Below, piece after piece: positions 38,859 to 48,054 of a stretch of DNA of 64,000 nucleotides. The stretch spans positions 62,001 to 126,000 of the forward strand of contig JAQTLM010000005.1 in NCBI GenBank assembly GCA_028714895.1. The letters run 5' to 3'. The number at the start of each line of letters is the position of its first letter. Positions within the stretch are counted from its first letter, which is position 1. Source of the stretch: Gallionella sp. (GTDB taxonomy: Bacteria; Pseudomonadota; Gammaproteobacteria; Burkholderiales; Gallionellaceae). Below the pieces are notes generated by a model that searched no databases, had not been told where the DNA came from, and saw nothing but the letters and a program-made list of their open reading frames with translations. The translations under genes and the position numbers were made by a program.

Positions 38859-38880
38859 TTTCTGAAAGAAGGCTTTTTTA

Positions 38881-39630
38881 TCAGCCCGGCTGCTGTTCAG
38901 GAGCTTCCAGCAAACATTTGATTACTGCGCCCGCCAGCATGAAGCCGAACAGCGGCGGCATGTAGCTGATGGTGCCGTTTACCGCACGCGGACGGCCACG
39001 ATCCAGCGGTTGCGGCGGCAACGGTGGGCGCGGTGATTCGTCCGAGAACACCGTGAGGACGCCCTTGCTGATGTTGTGATGGCGGCGCAGGCGTTGGCGC
39101 ATTTGGCTCGCCAGTGGGCACATGATGGTCTTGCTGATATCCGCCACCTTGATGCGGGCGGGATCAACGCGGTTGCCCGCACCCATGCTGGAGGCCACTT
39201 TCAGGCCGCGTTTGCGGCTTTCGGCAACCAAGGCTTCCTTGCAGGCCAGCGAGTCGATGCAGTCAATCACGTAATCGCAGTCGCCCGGCACCAACTCGTT
39301 GACGTTTTCGCGGGTCAGAAAGCTGCGCAGTACCGTCACCTCGCAATCCGGGTTGATGTCCGCGATGCGCGCACGCATCAGTTCCGCCTTGGATTGCCCG
39401 ACGGTGGAAAGCAATGCGGGCAGCTGGCGGTTGATGTTGCTGATGGCCACCACATCGTGGTCGAGCAGCGTCAGCCTCCCGATACCGGCGCGCGCCAGCG
39501 CTTCAGTGCAGTAGGAACCGACCCCGCCCATGCCGGCGACGAAGATATGCTTGCTTTGCAGTTTCGCCAGACTATCATCGCCGATGAGAATGTGGGTGCG
39601 GGTGAACTGGGGAGGGGTCATGTTTTGCAT
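38881..39630 (-). CDS. tcdA: TcdA, tRNA threonylcarbamoyladenosine dehydratase
   Basis: A 249-residue E1-like (ThiF/MoeB superfamily) protein. The nucleotide loop GMGGVGSYCTEALARAG, SNINRQLPAL and CIDSLACKEALV match the TcdA/YgdL branch rather than MoeB, which is encoded separately at 53745. It makes the cyclic form of t6A37 in tRNAs reading ANN codons. The start may be the ATG at 39630 or three codons later at 39621; neither has a strong ribosome-binding site. Confidence 0.9.
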   Translation of the reverse strand: MQNMTPPQFTRTHILIGDDSLAKLQSKHIFVAGMGGVGSYCTEALARAGIGRLTLLDHDVVAISNINRQLPALLSTVGQSKAELMRARIADINPDCEVTVLRSFLTRENVNELVPGDCDYVIDCIDSLACKEALVAESRKRGLKVASSMGAGNRVDPARIKVADISKTIMCPLASQMRQRLRRHHNISKGVLTVFSDESPRPPLPPQPLDRGRPRAVNGTISYMPPLFGFMLAGAVIKCLLEAPEQQPG

Positions 39631-39672
39631 GGCGCGATTATAGCGGGAGGTAATCTGTGCGTTAAAAATTCC

Positions 39673-39786
39673 GTCATTCCGGCGGAGGCCGGAATCCAGC
39701 GTTTTATTAAAAATATTTTTTTGATTTGTCCCCGCAATGCGGGGATGTTTTCTGATTGTCTGGATTCCGGCCTCCGCCGGAATGAC
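39673..39786. repeat. Element with perfect 27-bp terminal inverted repeats, GTCATTCCGGC family
   Basis: Arms at 39673-39699 and 39760-39786 begin GTCATTCCGGCGGAGGCCGG and are exact complements. The centre has a smaller hairpin (CCCCGCAATGCGGGG). A related element is at 60368-60482. It fills the gap between tatD and tcdA and ends four bases from the tatD stop. Confidence 0.85.
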
Positions 39787-39790
39787 ATGC

Positions 39791-40576
39791 TTATAAAGTT
39801 GTTGTGACTGATAATTTTGGCAGCACGCTCAACGCGTTCGCCGTCGTCGCCGCCGCGATCTCTTCCAGCGTAATGCCGCGCAATTCCGCCAGCGTCTGCG
39901 CGATGCGCGGCAGGTATTCCGGTTTGTTCGGTTCGCCGCGTTCGAGAAAGCCGGGTGGAATGTCCGGCGCGTCGGTTTCCAGCACGATGCTGTCCAGCGG
40001 CAGTGTTGCGGCGAGTTCGCGCAGGCGCGTGGCGCGCGGGTAGGTCATCGCGCCGCCGAAACCAAGTTTGAAGCCGAGCCCGATGAATTCCTCCGCCTGC
40101 TGGCGGCTGCCGCCGAAGGCGTGGGCGATGCCGCCGCGCACCTTGATCTGGCGCAGGTGTTTGAGGACGGTGTCTTGCGCGCGGCGAGTATGCAGCAGTA
40201 CCGGCAAATCGAATTCGCGCGCCAGCTTGAGCTGCCCGGTGAAAAAATGTTCCTGCCGCGCGCGGTCGTGATGTTCGATAAAAAAATCCAGCCCGATTTC
40301 GCCGACTGCGACCGGATGATGTTCGCGCAAAAAGCCACGCAACGCATCCAGATCGCCCGGCGCCGCAGCGCCGGTATACATCGGATGAATGCCATAGGCG
40401 GGCGCGCAACCCGGGAATTGTCCGCATAGTTCGCGCACCGCTTCGAAGTTGGCTCGCGCGACCGAGGGTACGACGATGCGGCTGACTCCGGCGGCTTGCG
40501 CGGCTTCCACCAGCGCAGTCTGGTTGCCGTCGAATTCGGTGGCATCGAGATGGCAGTGGGTGTCAATGAAGGTCAT
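39791..40576 (-). CDS. tatD: TatD-family metal-dependent DNase/hydrolase
   Basis: A 261-residue TIM-barrel hydrolase. Metal ligands appear in FIDTHCHLD, AVGEIGLDF, VLLHTR and IAHAFGGS, with LETDAPDIPP at the end of the barrel. The ATG at 40576 gives the typical MTFIDTHCHLDATEF. TatD proteins are 3'-5' exonucleases. The gene is flanked on both sides by different intergenic repeat elements. Confidence 0.94.
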   Translation of the reverse strand: MTFIDTHCHLDATEFDGNQTALVEAAQAAGVSRIVVPSVARANFEAVRELCGQFPGCAPAYGIHPMYTGAAAPGDLDALRGFLREHHPVAVGEIGLDFFIEHHDRARQEHFFTGQLKLAREFDLPVLLHTRRAQDTVLKHLRQIKVRGGIAHAFGGSRQQAEEFIGLGFKLGFGGAMTYPRATRLRELAATLPLDSIVLETDAPDIPPGFLERGEPNKPEYLPRIAQTLAELRGITLEEIAAATTANALSVLPKLSVTTTL

Positions 40577-40592
40577 AGGTTGCAAAAGGCGA

Positions 40593-40714
40593 TTAGCCAC
40601 GGATACTCACGGATTATCAAGAAGTGCCATATTTAACTCCATTGTCCGCCAAGCCGGAAATGAATCCGGGCACTTGGTATTAATCGGTATTTAATCCGTG
40701 TCTATCCGTGGCTC
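40593..40714. repeat. TAGCCACGGAT-type inverted repeat element, copy C
   Basis: It begins TTAGCCACGGATACTCACGG and ends ATCCGTGTCTATCCGTGGCT. The ends are close inverted repeats; the middle is unlike copies A and B. It separates tatD from the next minus-strand gene. Confidence 0.75.
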
Positions 40715-40729
40715 ATTCTGTATTTGTGT

Positions 40730-41749
40730 TTAACCCATCGTCAGCACGATCTTGCCGGTCATGCCTCCCGCTTCGATCAAACGGTGCGCCTCCGCCGCAT
40801 TTTTCAGCGGCAGTTTATGCGACACCAGCACGCCGAGTTTGCCCGCTTCGACCAGTTGCGCGCCCTGTTCCAGTATCCTGCGCTGGCGGATGCGTTCGTC
40901 GTGCAGCTTCAGCACCTGCGGGGTGAGCATCAGCTCAAAGCACAGCGACAGGTTGCGCAGCCGCGCCAGTTGCACGTCGGCGGCGGCAAGCGGCGTGGCG
41001 AGGATGCTGACAACCTTGCCGCCAATGCGCGCGGCGTTCAGCGAGCGCAGAAAAGTCTCGTCGCCCACCGTGTCGAGTACCACGTCCGCCCCGAGTCCTT
41101 CGGTCCATTGCAACATCTCCTGCACGAAGTCCTGCTCGCGATAGTTGATGATTTTTTCCGCGCCGAGGCCATGCGCCAGCCCGGCCTGCTTGTCGTCGCT
41201 GACCGTCACGGCGATGCGTGCGCCGAGGTGATGGGCGAGTTGCACGGCAATGTGCCCCACGCCTCCGGCGGCGGCATGGATCAGGATGGTTTGCCCGGCC
41301 TGCAGGTTGGCGCGCTCGACCAGCGATTCCCACGCGGTAAGCAACACCAGCGGCAATGCGGCGCTGTCTTCCAGTGACAGGTTGGCGGGCTTCGCCGCGC
41401 AATAATCCTCGTGCAGCGTGGTGTACTCGGCGTAGCAACCTGGCTCGTCGTCCAGATTTCCACCCAGCCCGCCGTTGCAGAAATACACCGCATCGCCGGG
41501 TTTGAAGCGCGTCACCGCGCTGCCGGTTTTCTCGACGATGCCTGCACCGTCGCAGCCGAGTATCGCGGGCAGTTTGTCGGGATGGTAGGCAGGCTTGGCG
41601 CGCAGCTTGGTGTCGAGTGGATTCACTCCGGCAGCGGCCAGTTTCACCAGTAGATGGTGCGGCGAAGGCAGTTCGGGCTTGGTAATTTCGTGCAGTTGCA
41701 GCACGTCGGCATTGCCGGCGGCGGTCATCAATATGGCTTGCATGGTCAT
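40730..41749 (-). CDS. Quinone oxidoreductase-like medium-chain dehydrogenase
   Basis: A 339-residue zinc-independent MDR protein of the zeta-crystallin/QOR type. The Rossmann motif AAAGGVGHIAVQLA near residue 160, the VNPLDTKLR and ILGCDGAGIVE blocks, and the lack of the structural-zinc cysteine set support this. It likely reduces quinones or enones with NADPH. Two in-frame ATGs (41749 and 41743) are possible starts. Confidence 0.9.
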   Translation of the reverse strand: MTMQAILMTAAGNADVLQLHEITKPELPSPHHLLVKLAAAGVNPLDTKLRAKPAYHPDKLPAILGCDGAGIVEKTGSAVTRFKPGDAVYFCNGGLGGNLDDEPGCYAEYTTLHEDYCAAKPANLSLEDSAALPLVLLTAWESLVERANLQAGQTILIHAAAGGVGHIAVQLAHHLGARIAVTVSDDKQAGLAHGLGAEKIINYREQDFVQEMLQWTEGLGADVVLDTVGDETFLRSLNAARIGGKVVSILATPLAAADVQLARLRNLSLCFELMLTPQVLKLHDERIRQRRILEQGAQLVEAGKLGVLVSHKLPLKNAAEAHRLIEAGGMTGKIVLTMG

Positions 41750-41796
41750 TTACGTCACCCCTCAACGCGGTTCAAATTACAGCAATGCTCCAAAAT

Positions 41797-42153
41797 CTAA
41801 TGCATGCCGTCCATGCGCTGCGCGAACAGCATCCTGACGAAACGGTGCGTATCCTTCATGCCGCGCTCTATTTGTGCGGGGGTCGGCGTGTAATCCTCGC
41901 GCTCGGCCAGGGTGTATCTGACGTTGGCCTCCGCATCGGTCAGGCCGCGTTCTATCTGCTCCGGCGTCAACCTGTAGTCCTTGCGGTCGGCGAATCTCGC
42001 CCTGACCTCACTGCTTTTATCCGTCAGGCCGCGTTCTATTTGCGCGGGGGTCGGCGTGTAATCCCTGCGCTCGGCAAATTCCTTGCGGATGGAGGCATCC
42101 GCATTGGTCAGACCGAGTTCAATTAGTTCCGGTGTTAGCTTTTGCATATTCAT
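41797..42153 (-). CDS. Tandem 28-residue repeat protein
   Basis: A 118-residue protein made almost wholly of four repeats of about 28 residues, with consensus TPxQIERGLTDxxxxVRxxFAxRxDY. Units begin near residues 7, 35, 63 and 91. Each unit should form two helices, recalling HEAT-like or leucine-rich-repeat-variant solenoids. The DNA of units 2 and 4 is nearly identical over about 48 bp (starting at 41861 and 42029 on the plus strand, 168 bp apart), so duplication is fairly recent. No enzyme motif or signal peptide. Function unknown. Confidence 0.8.
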   Translation of the reverse strand: MNMQKLTPELIELGLTNADASIRKEFAERRDYTPTPAQIERGLTDKSSEVRARFADRKDYRLTPEQIERGLTDAEANVRYTLAEREDYTPTPAQIERGMKDTHRFVRMLFAQRMDGMH

Positions 42154-42243
42154 GGTCTCTGTATGGTTTGGGGTGGCATGTTCGTGCGGGCCGCTATGTT
42201 AAACTGCGCGCCTCATTTGCGCATCTTTTCGACAGGATAGGCT

Positions 42244-43332
42244 ATGTCTGGAAATACCTTCGGCACATTGTTCACGGTGACTTCGTTCGGCGAATCGCAC
42301 GGCGCGGCGATCGGCTGCATCGTCGACGGCTGCCCGCCGGGGCTGGCGTTAAGCGAGGCCGACCTCCAGCCGGATCTCAACCGGCGCAAGCCCGGCACAT
42401 CGCGCCATGTCACGCAGCGGCAGGAATCGGATACCGTGGAGATCCTGTCCGGCGTGTTCGAGGGCAAGACCACCGGCACGCCCATCGCGCTGCTGATTCG
42501 CAACGAAGATCAGCGCAGTAAGGACTACGGTAGCATCGCCGAAACCTTCCGTCCCGGCCACGCCGACTACACCTACTGGCAGAAATACGGCATCCGCGAC
42601 CATCGCGGCGGCGGGCGCGCGTCGGCGCGCGAAACGGCGGGACGCGTCGCAGCCGGAGCGATCGCCAATAAGTGGCTGAACGAACGCTACGGCGTGACGG
42701 TGCGCGGCTATCTCACACAGCTCGGCGAGATCGCGATCCCCTTCAAGAGCTGGGACGATGTGAACGACAACCCGTTCTTCGCGCCGGACGCCGGCGTGGT
42801 ACCCGCGCTGGAAGACTACATGGACGCGTTGCGCAAATCCGGCGATTCCATCGGCGCAAAGCTCGCGGTGGTGGCGCAGAATGTGCCGGTCGGCTGGGGC
42901 GAGCCGGTGTTCGACCGCCTCGACGCCGAAATCGCCTACGCGCTGATGGGCATCAACGCTGTGAAGGCCGTCGAGATCGGCGCGGGCTTCAATTGTGTGA
43001 CGCAGAAGGGCAGCGAACACGGCGACGAACTTACGCCGCAAGGATTTCTATCAAATAATGCCGGCGGTATCCTCGGCGGCATTTCCACCGGGCAGGACAT
43101 CGTCGCGCACTACGCCGTCAAGCCCACCTCCAGCATCCGTCTCACGCGTCACTCGATCGACAAGGCGGGCGATGCGATGGACGTCTCCACCGAAGGCCGC
43201 CACGACCCCTGCGTCGGCATCCGCGCGACGCCGATCGCCGAAGCGATGCTAGCGCTGGTGCTGATCGACCATGCGTTGAGGCATCGGGGGCAGAATGCGG
43301 ATGTGGTGTGCGGGACGCCGAAGTTGCGTTAG
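42244..43332 (+). CDS. aroC: AroC, chorismate synthase
   Basis: A 362-residue enzyme of full family length. Signatures: [19 protein letters not shown] near the N-terminus, the block ending [21 protein letters not shown], and the C-terminal [18 protein letters not shown]. It converts EPSP to chorismate with reduced FMN as last step of the shikimate pathway, feeding aromatic amino acids and 4-hydroxybenzoate for ubiquinone. Confidence 0.97.
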   Translation: MSGNTFGTLFTVTSFGESHGAAIGCIVDGCPPGLALSEADLQPDLNRRKPGTSRHVTQRQESDTVEILSGVFEGKTTGTPIALLIRNEDQRSKDYGSIAETFRPGHADYTYWQKYGIRDHRGGGRASARETAGRVAAGAIANKWLNERYGVTVRGYLTQLGEIAIPFKSWDDVNDNPFFAPDAGVVPALEDYMDALRKSGDSIGAKLAVVAQNVPVGWGEPVFDRLDAEIAYALMGINAVKAVEIGAGFNCVTQKGSEHGDELTPQGFLSNNAGGILGGISTGQDIVAHYAVKPTSSIRLTRHSIDKAGDAMDVSTEGRHDPCVGIRATPIAEAMLALVLIDHALRHRGQNADVVCGTPKLR

Positions 43333-43357
43333 GCTCTTCAATAAACTGAGACTCACT

Positions 43358-44179
43358 ATGACCAATCAGAAGAAGCCCGCTGTCGCAGTGGACATATTGC
43401 CCTCGCCGCAGGGTTTTTGTCTTTCTGTGCCGCTCTATGAAACATTCAGGTTCGATAACGATAAGAGCAATCCATTCTTTGCGATTGAGCACTTCAAGAA
43501 TCCATTGGATATTTACTGTCCAGAGTGTGGTCGCCACAGTGTATTTACGCTAAAGCAAGAAGCTCAGTACTCCGATCGATCTCACTTCAACAACTATATC
43601 TTCTCACTTGCGTTTAGTTGCTCACGCGACGTTGCCCACAAAGCAATTTTTGTCTTCCTAGCGCATAAGGGAGTCCTTCAAAAGATAGGCCAAACTCCAT
43701 CACTAGCGGACATTTCAGTTCCCGATTTGCGAAAATATCGCCCTGTTCTTGGAGATGATCGCTTCCGCGAACTAGCCCGTGGCATTGGCCTGGTCAGCCA
43801 TGGAGTTGGCGTGGGCGCGTTTGTTTATCTCCGCCGCGTTTTTGAATGGCTAATCGAGAGCGCACATTCCGATGCGAGCAAGGATGCGGGTTGGTCAGAA
43901 GAGAACTACATCCGTTCTCGGATGGACGAAAAGATCAGCCTGCTCAAGGATCACTTGCCTGAGTTTTTGGTACAAAACAGAGGCCTGTATGGAATTCTGA
44001 GTGTTGGTGTCCACACTCTGACAGAAGAGGAATGCCTCGCTGCATTCCCGGCGGTACGTCTCGCGATTGAACTCATTCTCGACGACTTGTTAGAGAAGCA
44101 CGAACGTCAATCAAAAGTTAAGGCTGCAGCAAAGTCGCTTGAAGACCTCAAGTCGTTAATTGCCAAGCCGGAAACCTAA
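43358..44179 (+). CDS. Hypothetical protein, 273 residues, probably acquired
   Basis: No family recognised with confidence. A CPECGRHS motif (C54, C57) and a further SCSRD suggest a small zinc site. The C-terminal 100 residues are helical and end with RGLYGILSVGVHTLTEEE and ELILDDLLEKHERQ, vaguely like DUF4145-type or abortive-infection-type C-termini. Codon use is visibly more AT-rich than aroC before it. The ATG at 43358, 25 bp after aroC, is chosen; an upstream in-frame ATG overlaps aroC. The gene is followed by repeat-rich DNA, in keeping with an acquired gene. Confidence 0.7.
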   Translation: MTNQKKPAVAVDILPSPQGFCLSVPLYETFRFDNDKSNPFFAIEHFKNPLDIYCPECGRHSVFTLKQEAQYSDRSHFNNYIFSLAFSCSRDVAHKAIFVFLAHKGVLQKIGQTPSLADISVPDLRKYRPVLGDDRFRELARGIGLVSHGVGVGAFVYLRRVFEWLIESAHSDASKDAGWSEENYIRSRMDEKISLLKDHLPEFLVQNRGLYGILSVGVHTLTEEECLAAFPAVRLAIELILDDLLEKHERQSKVKAAAKSLEDLKSLIAKPET

Positions 44180-44485
44180 CTCGCGAAAGGCTAAAATCAA
44201 AAACCGCCGGGGGTTGCCCGGCAGCAAGTTACCTTTCTTGTCTTGCCAAGAAAGGTAACCCAAAGAAGTCGCCCCCGGTTTGCCGCCCCCTTCGGGGGTT
44301 TCCTGCGTTGCTAGACTGGTCAGGCGGCTGCGGAACTCGCACTGCGTGCTCAGACAGTCCTCGCCGAAATCCCCTGACCAGCCTGCGCTACTCGGCGGCG
44401 CACAGGGGATGAAAAGCAAAGCGATTTTGTGTGCGCTGCGCGCACGTCGCTTTTGGACGCCGCGCAGCGGCGATACCCTTCCCCC
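44180..44485. repeat. Intergenic mosaic of short inverted repeats
   Basis: A 306-bp gap without a gene. It has a perfect 13-bp inverted repeat, GTTACCTTTCTTG at 44228-44240 and its complement at 44247-44259, a GCCCCCTTCGGGGG hairpin and a GTGCGCTGCGCGCAC palindrome. Such 'AAGAAAGGTAAC' mosaics are, from memory, a frequent betaproteobacterial intergenic repeat. Confidence 0.65.
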
Positions 44486-46132
44486 TTATCCCTTCTCTGT
44501 TTTCTGATACAGCCGGTAACGCTCGCTTTTGTCGCCCTTGCGGCTGCCTTCCCATATTTTTTTCCAGCGTGTTTCGTCGAGCAGCGGCTTGGATAGCCGG
44601 TCACCCTGGATCAGGCGCAGGTCGCAACGTTCGTTGCGGTCGGCCTGCGTGACGATGCCGCCGAAATAGTGCAGCATGGCGCGCTGCCCGTCGCCGAGGT
44701 AGTCGCGCCCGATGCACTGGTAATGCTGCGGCATCGCGTGCTTCAGCGAGGCGACCATGCCGCGGTAGCTCTTGCCGCTGTCCAGCCACGGCAGCCACAG
44801 AGTCATCGCGAGGACCCAAACCAGCGTGATGCCGGTCGCCCAGTTGGTTACCGCGCGGCGCATCGAGCGGCCGACGCGCCACACCAGCACCAGCCACAGC
44901 ACGGTGGCGAGGATGGCGATGACGAACGGCGCGGTTTGAAACTCCGGCTCGAAGCCCGGCTGGTAGTCCTTCAGCCACAGCGTGATCTTGGCGTGGTTGT
45001 CGAGCAGCAGACCCGCCCAGCCCCACCACATCGCGATGGTGAACAGCGCGAAGGTCGTCAGGCCGAACCAGTCCAGCGCGTTGGCCGCACCGCGTTTCAG
45101 CGACGACAGCGAGGCGGTGGCGAGCAGGGTGATCGGCAGCAGCATCGGCAGCGCGAACACTTCCTTGATGTGCGGCACGAAGCTGAGCGTGACGAACATC
45201 ACGCCGAAGGCGACCAGCGGTAGATGCAGGTCGTCGCGCTGCGCCAGGCGCTTGCGCGATTGCCAGATCGTCCAGGCCGCGAGCGGCAGGGCGGGCCACG
45301 CGATCCACGGCAAATTTTTCAGGTAGTAGAACGATTCCCTGTTCGGGCCGCTTTTCGCGTAATCCAGCCAATGGCCGATGTTGTGCGTCCACGCCCAGTC
45401 GGCGAACAACCTGGGCGAGTGCTGATACAGCAGCAGCGGCCACACGGTGAGCCACGGCAGCGCGCACAAGGCGGCGATGCCCAGGCTGGAAAAATAATTG
45501 CGCGTGCGCCAGTTCCTGAACAGCGCGGGCAGCAGCGCGGCGATGAGAACGAACAATACCGGCGCGATGAAACCCTTGGACATGAAGCCGATGCCCACGC
45601 CGGTGCCGATCAGCACGCCGGCGCGGATCGTGCGTTCCTGGCTGTACGCGAAACCGTACAGCAGCATCGCGCAACCGGCGAGCAGCGCGAGATCGGTGAT
45701 CATCTGGTGCGCGCGCACCAGCATGCCGATGCAGCCGAGCAGGATGATCGCCGCCGCCCATCCCCGGTTCTCGCCGTACAGCTTGCGCCCGGCGAGGCCG
45801 GTGAACAGCAGGGTCAGTGCGATGTAGAAACCGCTGGCGAGGCGCGCGCCATCATGCAGCGGCAGCAGCGGGGAAAATAATTTGGCGAACAGCGCGGCGG
45901 TCCAGTAGAACAGCGGCGGCTTGTCCATATACGGTTCGCCCGCCAGAGTGGGGATCAGCCAGTCGCCGCTTTGCAGCATCGAGTAAATCAGCCCGAAGCT
46001 GGTCGCCTCGTCCGGCTTCCACGGGTCGTGACCGACCAGTCCCGTGCCCAGCCAGATCAGGCACAGCAGCCCGAGCAGCACCGCCTTGCCGGGGGTGATC
46101 GGGTGCGGGTCGGTGGGTTTTATGAAATACAT
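44486..46132 (-). CDS. ArnT-like GT-C glycosyltransferase
   Basis: A 548-residue integral membrane protein with about 11-12 hydrophobic segments, PMT/ArnT superfamily. The first periplasmic loop has HDPWKPDEATSFG, with the catalytic acidic residues expected for lipid-linked sugar transferases, then PYMDKPPLFYWTAALF. It probably transfers a sugar from an undecaprenyl carrier to lipid A or another envelope acceptor. No arn operon is nearby, so donor and acceptor are open. It ends in a basic cytoplasmic or periplasmic tail. Confidence 0.88.
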   Translation of the reverse strand: MYFIKPTDPHPITPGKAVLLGLLCLIWLGTGLVGHDPWKPDEATSFGLIYSMLQSGDWLIPTLAGEPYMDKPPLFYWTAALFAKLFSPLLPLHDGARLASGFYIALTLLFTGLAGRKLYGENRGWAAAIILLGCIGMLVRAHQMITDLALLAGCAMLLYGFAYSQERTIRAGVLIGTGVGIGFMSKGFIAPVLFVLIAALLPALFRNWRTRNYFSSLGIAALCALPWLTVWPLLLYQHSPRLFADWAWTHNIGHWLDYAKSGPNRESFYYLKNLPWIAWPALPLAAWTIWQSRKRLAQRDDLHLPLVAFGVMFVTLSFVPHIKEVFALPMLLPITLLATASLSSLKRGAANALDWFGLTTFALFTIAMWWGWAGLLLDNHAKITLWLKDYQPGFEPEFQTAPFVIAILATVLWLVLVWRVGRSMRRAVTNWATGITLVWVLAMTLWLPWLDSGKSYRGMVASLKHAMPQHYQCIGRDYLGDGQRAMLHYFGGIVTQADRNERCDLRLIQGDRLSKPLLDETRWKKIWEGSRKGDKSERYRLYQKTEKG

Positions 46133-46213
46133 TAAATCTGCTGTGCGCTTCGATAGCGGCGTTGCGCGGTGCTATCGGAACGGCGGCTAAGTTTTTTGTT
46201 ATCGGGCATGCCG

Positions 46214-47632
46214 CTATTCCACGATCTTGATGCGCTGCCCCGCTCGCGGTTCGCCATCGGGATATTGTGCATTGATCAGGCGTAAATAACTCTCCGCCGA
46301 TTTGCCGAGCGGCGAGTTATGCGCGAGCCTGGCGTAGGTGTCGCCCTGCCGCGCGGTGATGATGCGGATGCTGAGCGGCCTGACCAGCTTGCGCTCCTCG
46401 GCGGTGAGTGCGTGGAAGCTGCGCACCGTGTTAAAAATGTCGTTGCGGTGTGCCTTCAGGCCGCCGCTTGCCTTGGCCTGAGCCTGCAGAACGTATGCGT
46501 GCTGGTTATGGTAGACCACGCCGCCCATGGCGTTCGGCAGTTCGAAAGTCGCAGCGGACAGCCCGTCGAGGTCGAGGCTCTGGATACTCGCACTGGAGCC
46601 GACCATGCGGCGCGCATATTCGACCGGAGAACCGCGCGGTTTCTGATCCATCTTCATTTGCAGCATGGCCTCGCCCCCCGGGCTGACGGCAACCAGCGTG
46701 TCCGGCAGGTTATGCACCTGCCAGGCTTCCGGGAATTGCAGCGCGATACCCAGTTCGCCGTGGTAGAAGCGGTTGTTGCGCACCACGCCTTGCTCGCTGT
46801 TGTCATTGAATACCAGCCCGTCGGTGGCGGCGAGGAATTCGGCGCGGCCTTCGAAGGGTGCGGCGGGAGCCAGTTTGTCCGCTTCACCGACTACTTCTTT
46901 CAGGCGCGTATCGTTGTCCGGGTGCGTGGCGAACAGGCCGGAGTAGCGGCGCGGCTCGCGCCCTTCCTGCTTGGCCAGTTCGATATCTTTCAGTTCCTGG
47001 TTCTTCAGCACGCGGAGGACGCTGATGATGGCTTGCGGGTCGTAATCGGCGCGCGCCAGATATTGCGCACCCAGACGGTCGGCTTCGAGTTCCTGCTCGC
47101 GCCCGTAGCCTGACAGCAGCGCGCCGCCCATGAGATTGGCCAGGTTTTGCCCGAGGTTGGTGTTGATTTGCGGCACGAAAATGGAGGCGATGGTCAGACC
47201 GATGTTGGCGGCTTGCGCGGCGCTTTGCTGGCGCACGCCGTGGCGCGCCGTGACGTGGCCGATTTCATGTCCCACCACGGCGGCCAGTTCCGCCTCGCTG
47301 TTGAGATAGGCCATGATGCCGCGCGTGATGTAGACATAACCGCCGGGCAGCGCGAAGGCGTTGATTTCAGGCGTATCCAGCACGGTGAAGCGATAGTGCA
47401 GGCCGGGGCGATGGCTCTGCTTGGCGAGCCTTTGCCCGACGCGGTTGACGTAATCCTGCAACGCTTTCGATTCGAAAACCTGGTACTGCTTTTTGACCTG
47501 TTCGTCGGCCTGGCGGCCAACGGCGATTTCCTGGTTTTCCGACATCATCACAAAATCGTTTTGTCCGGTGACCGGATTCTGGGCGCAGCCGGCCAGCAGC
47601 GAAAGAGCAAGGCCGATAATTAATAGACGCAT
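46214..47632 (-). CDS. M48-family zinc metalloprotease lipoprotein (BepA/LoiP-like)
   Basis: A 472-residue precursor with a lipobox (SLLAGC, Cys16). The zinc motif is H122-E-I-G-H126 with third ligand E183 in EQELEADRLG. The protease domain is followed, instead of TPR repeats, by a beta-rich domain and a LysM-like end (ITARQGDTYARLAHNSPLG...LRLINAQYPDG). It is probably anchored in the outer membrane facing the periplasm and takes part in outer-membrane protein quality control. A terminator for rpmE lies upstream. Confidence 0.92.
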   Translation of the reverse strand: MRLLIIGLALSLLAGCAQNPVTGQNDFVMMSENQEIAVGRQADEQVKKQYQVFESKALQDYVNRVGQRLAKQSHRPGLHYRFTVLDTPEINAFALPGGYVYITRGIMAYLNSEAELAAVVGHEIGHVTARHGVRQQSAAQAANIGLTIASIFVPQINTNLGQNLANLMGGALLSGYGREQELEADRLGAQYLARADYDPQAIISVLRVLKNQELKDIELAKQEGREPRRYSGLFATHPDNDTRLKEVVGEADKLAPAAPFEGRAEFLAATDGLVFNDNSEQGVVRNNRFYHGELGIALQFPEAWQVHNLPDTLVAVSPGGEAMLQMKMDQKPRGSPVEYARRMVGSSASIQSLDLDGLSAATFELPNAMGGVVYHNQHAYVLQAQAKASGGLKAHRNDIFNTVRSFHALTAEERKLVRPLSIRIITARQGDTYARLAHNSPLGKSAESYLRLINAQYPDGEPRAGQRIKIVE

Positions 47633-47702
47633 GTCAGTTCCTGTTCGATGTTTAAAGTCACTGCTTGATGTTGGACGTCAGGCGGAATTGTCGCCGCAAA
47701 TA

Positions 47703-47728
47703 AAAAAGGCAGCAAATGCTGCCTTTTG
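47703..47728 (-). terminator. Rho-independent terminator of rpmE
   Basis: AAAAGGCAGC and GCTGCCTTTT pair around an AAAT loop; on the minus strand a TTTTTTATTT run follows. It begins 23 bp after the rpmE stop. Confidence 0.88.
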
Positions 47729-47750
47729 ATCAAGCTGTTGTGTAAAGTTC

Positions 47751-47966
47751 CTACGCAGCAGCTTTGGTGCCGTATTTCTGGCGGAATTTGTCGATGCGGC
47801 CCGCGGTATCCACAATCTTTTGCGTACCGGTGTAGAACGGGTGGCATTCGGAGCAAACTTCGACCTTTAACTCCGGCTTGCTCATCACGGACTTGGTTTT
47901 GAAGTTGTGGCCGCAACTGCAAGTTACGGTGATTTCCTGGTAATTCGGGTGAATATCTGCTTTCAT
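47751..47966 (-). CDS. rpmE: 50S ribosomal protein L31, zinc-binding (C+) form
   Basis: A 71-residue protein, [20 protein letters not shown]. The four zinc cysteines C16, C18, C38 and C41 (CSC...CSEC) are present, so this is the C+ form. [20 protein letters not shown] is the family core. The ATG at 47966 is chosen over an upstream in-frame codon. Confidence 0.97.
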   Translation of the reverse strand: MKADIHPNYQEITVTCSCGHNFKTKSVMSKPELKVEVCSECHPFYTGTQKIVDTAGRIDKFRQKYGTKAAA

Positions 47967-48054
47967 TTTATTTCCTTGCGGGTAATTTGGTGCGGCGGGT
48001 GTACGCACTTACGGGGCGCGCATTATCCATAAAAAGAGGGAGTTGCGCAAATTT

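Noticed and set aside
41797..42153. CRISPR array suggested by regular 84-bp repetition
   Set aside because: The repeats are continuous coding sequence with codon periodicity and no spacers.
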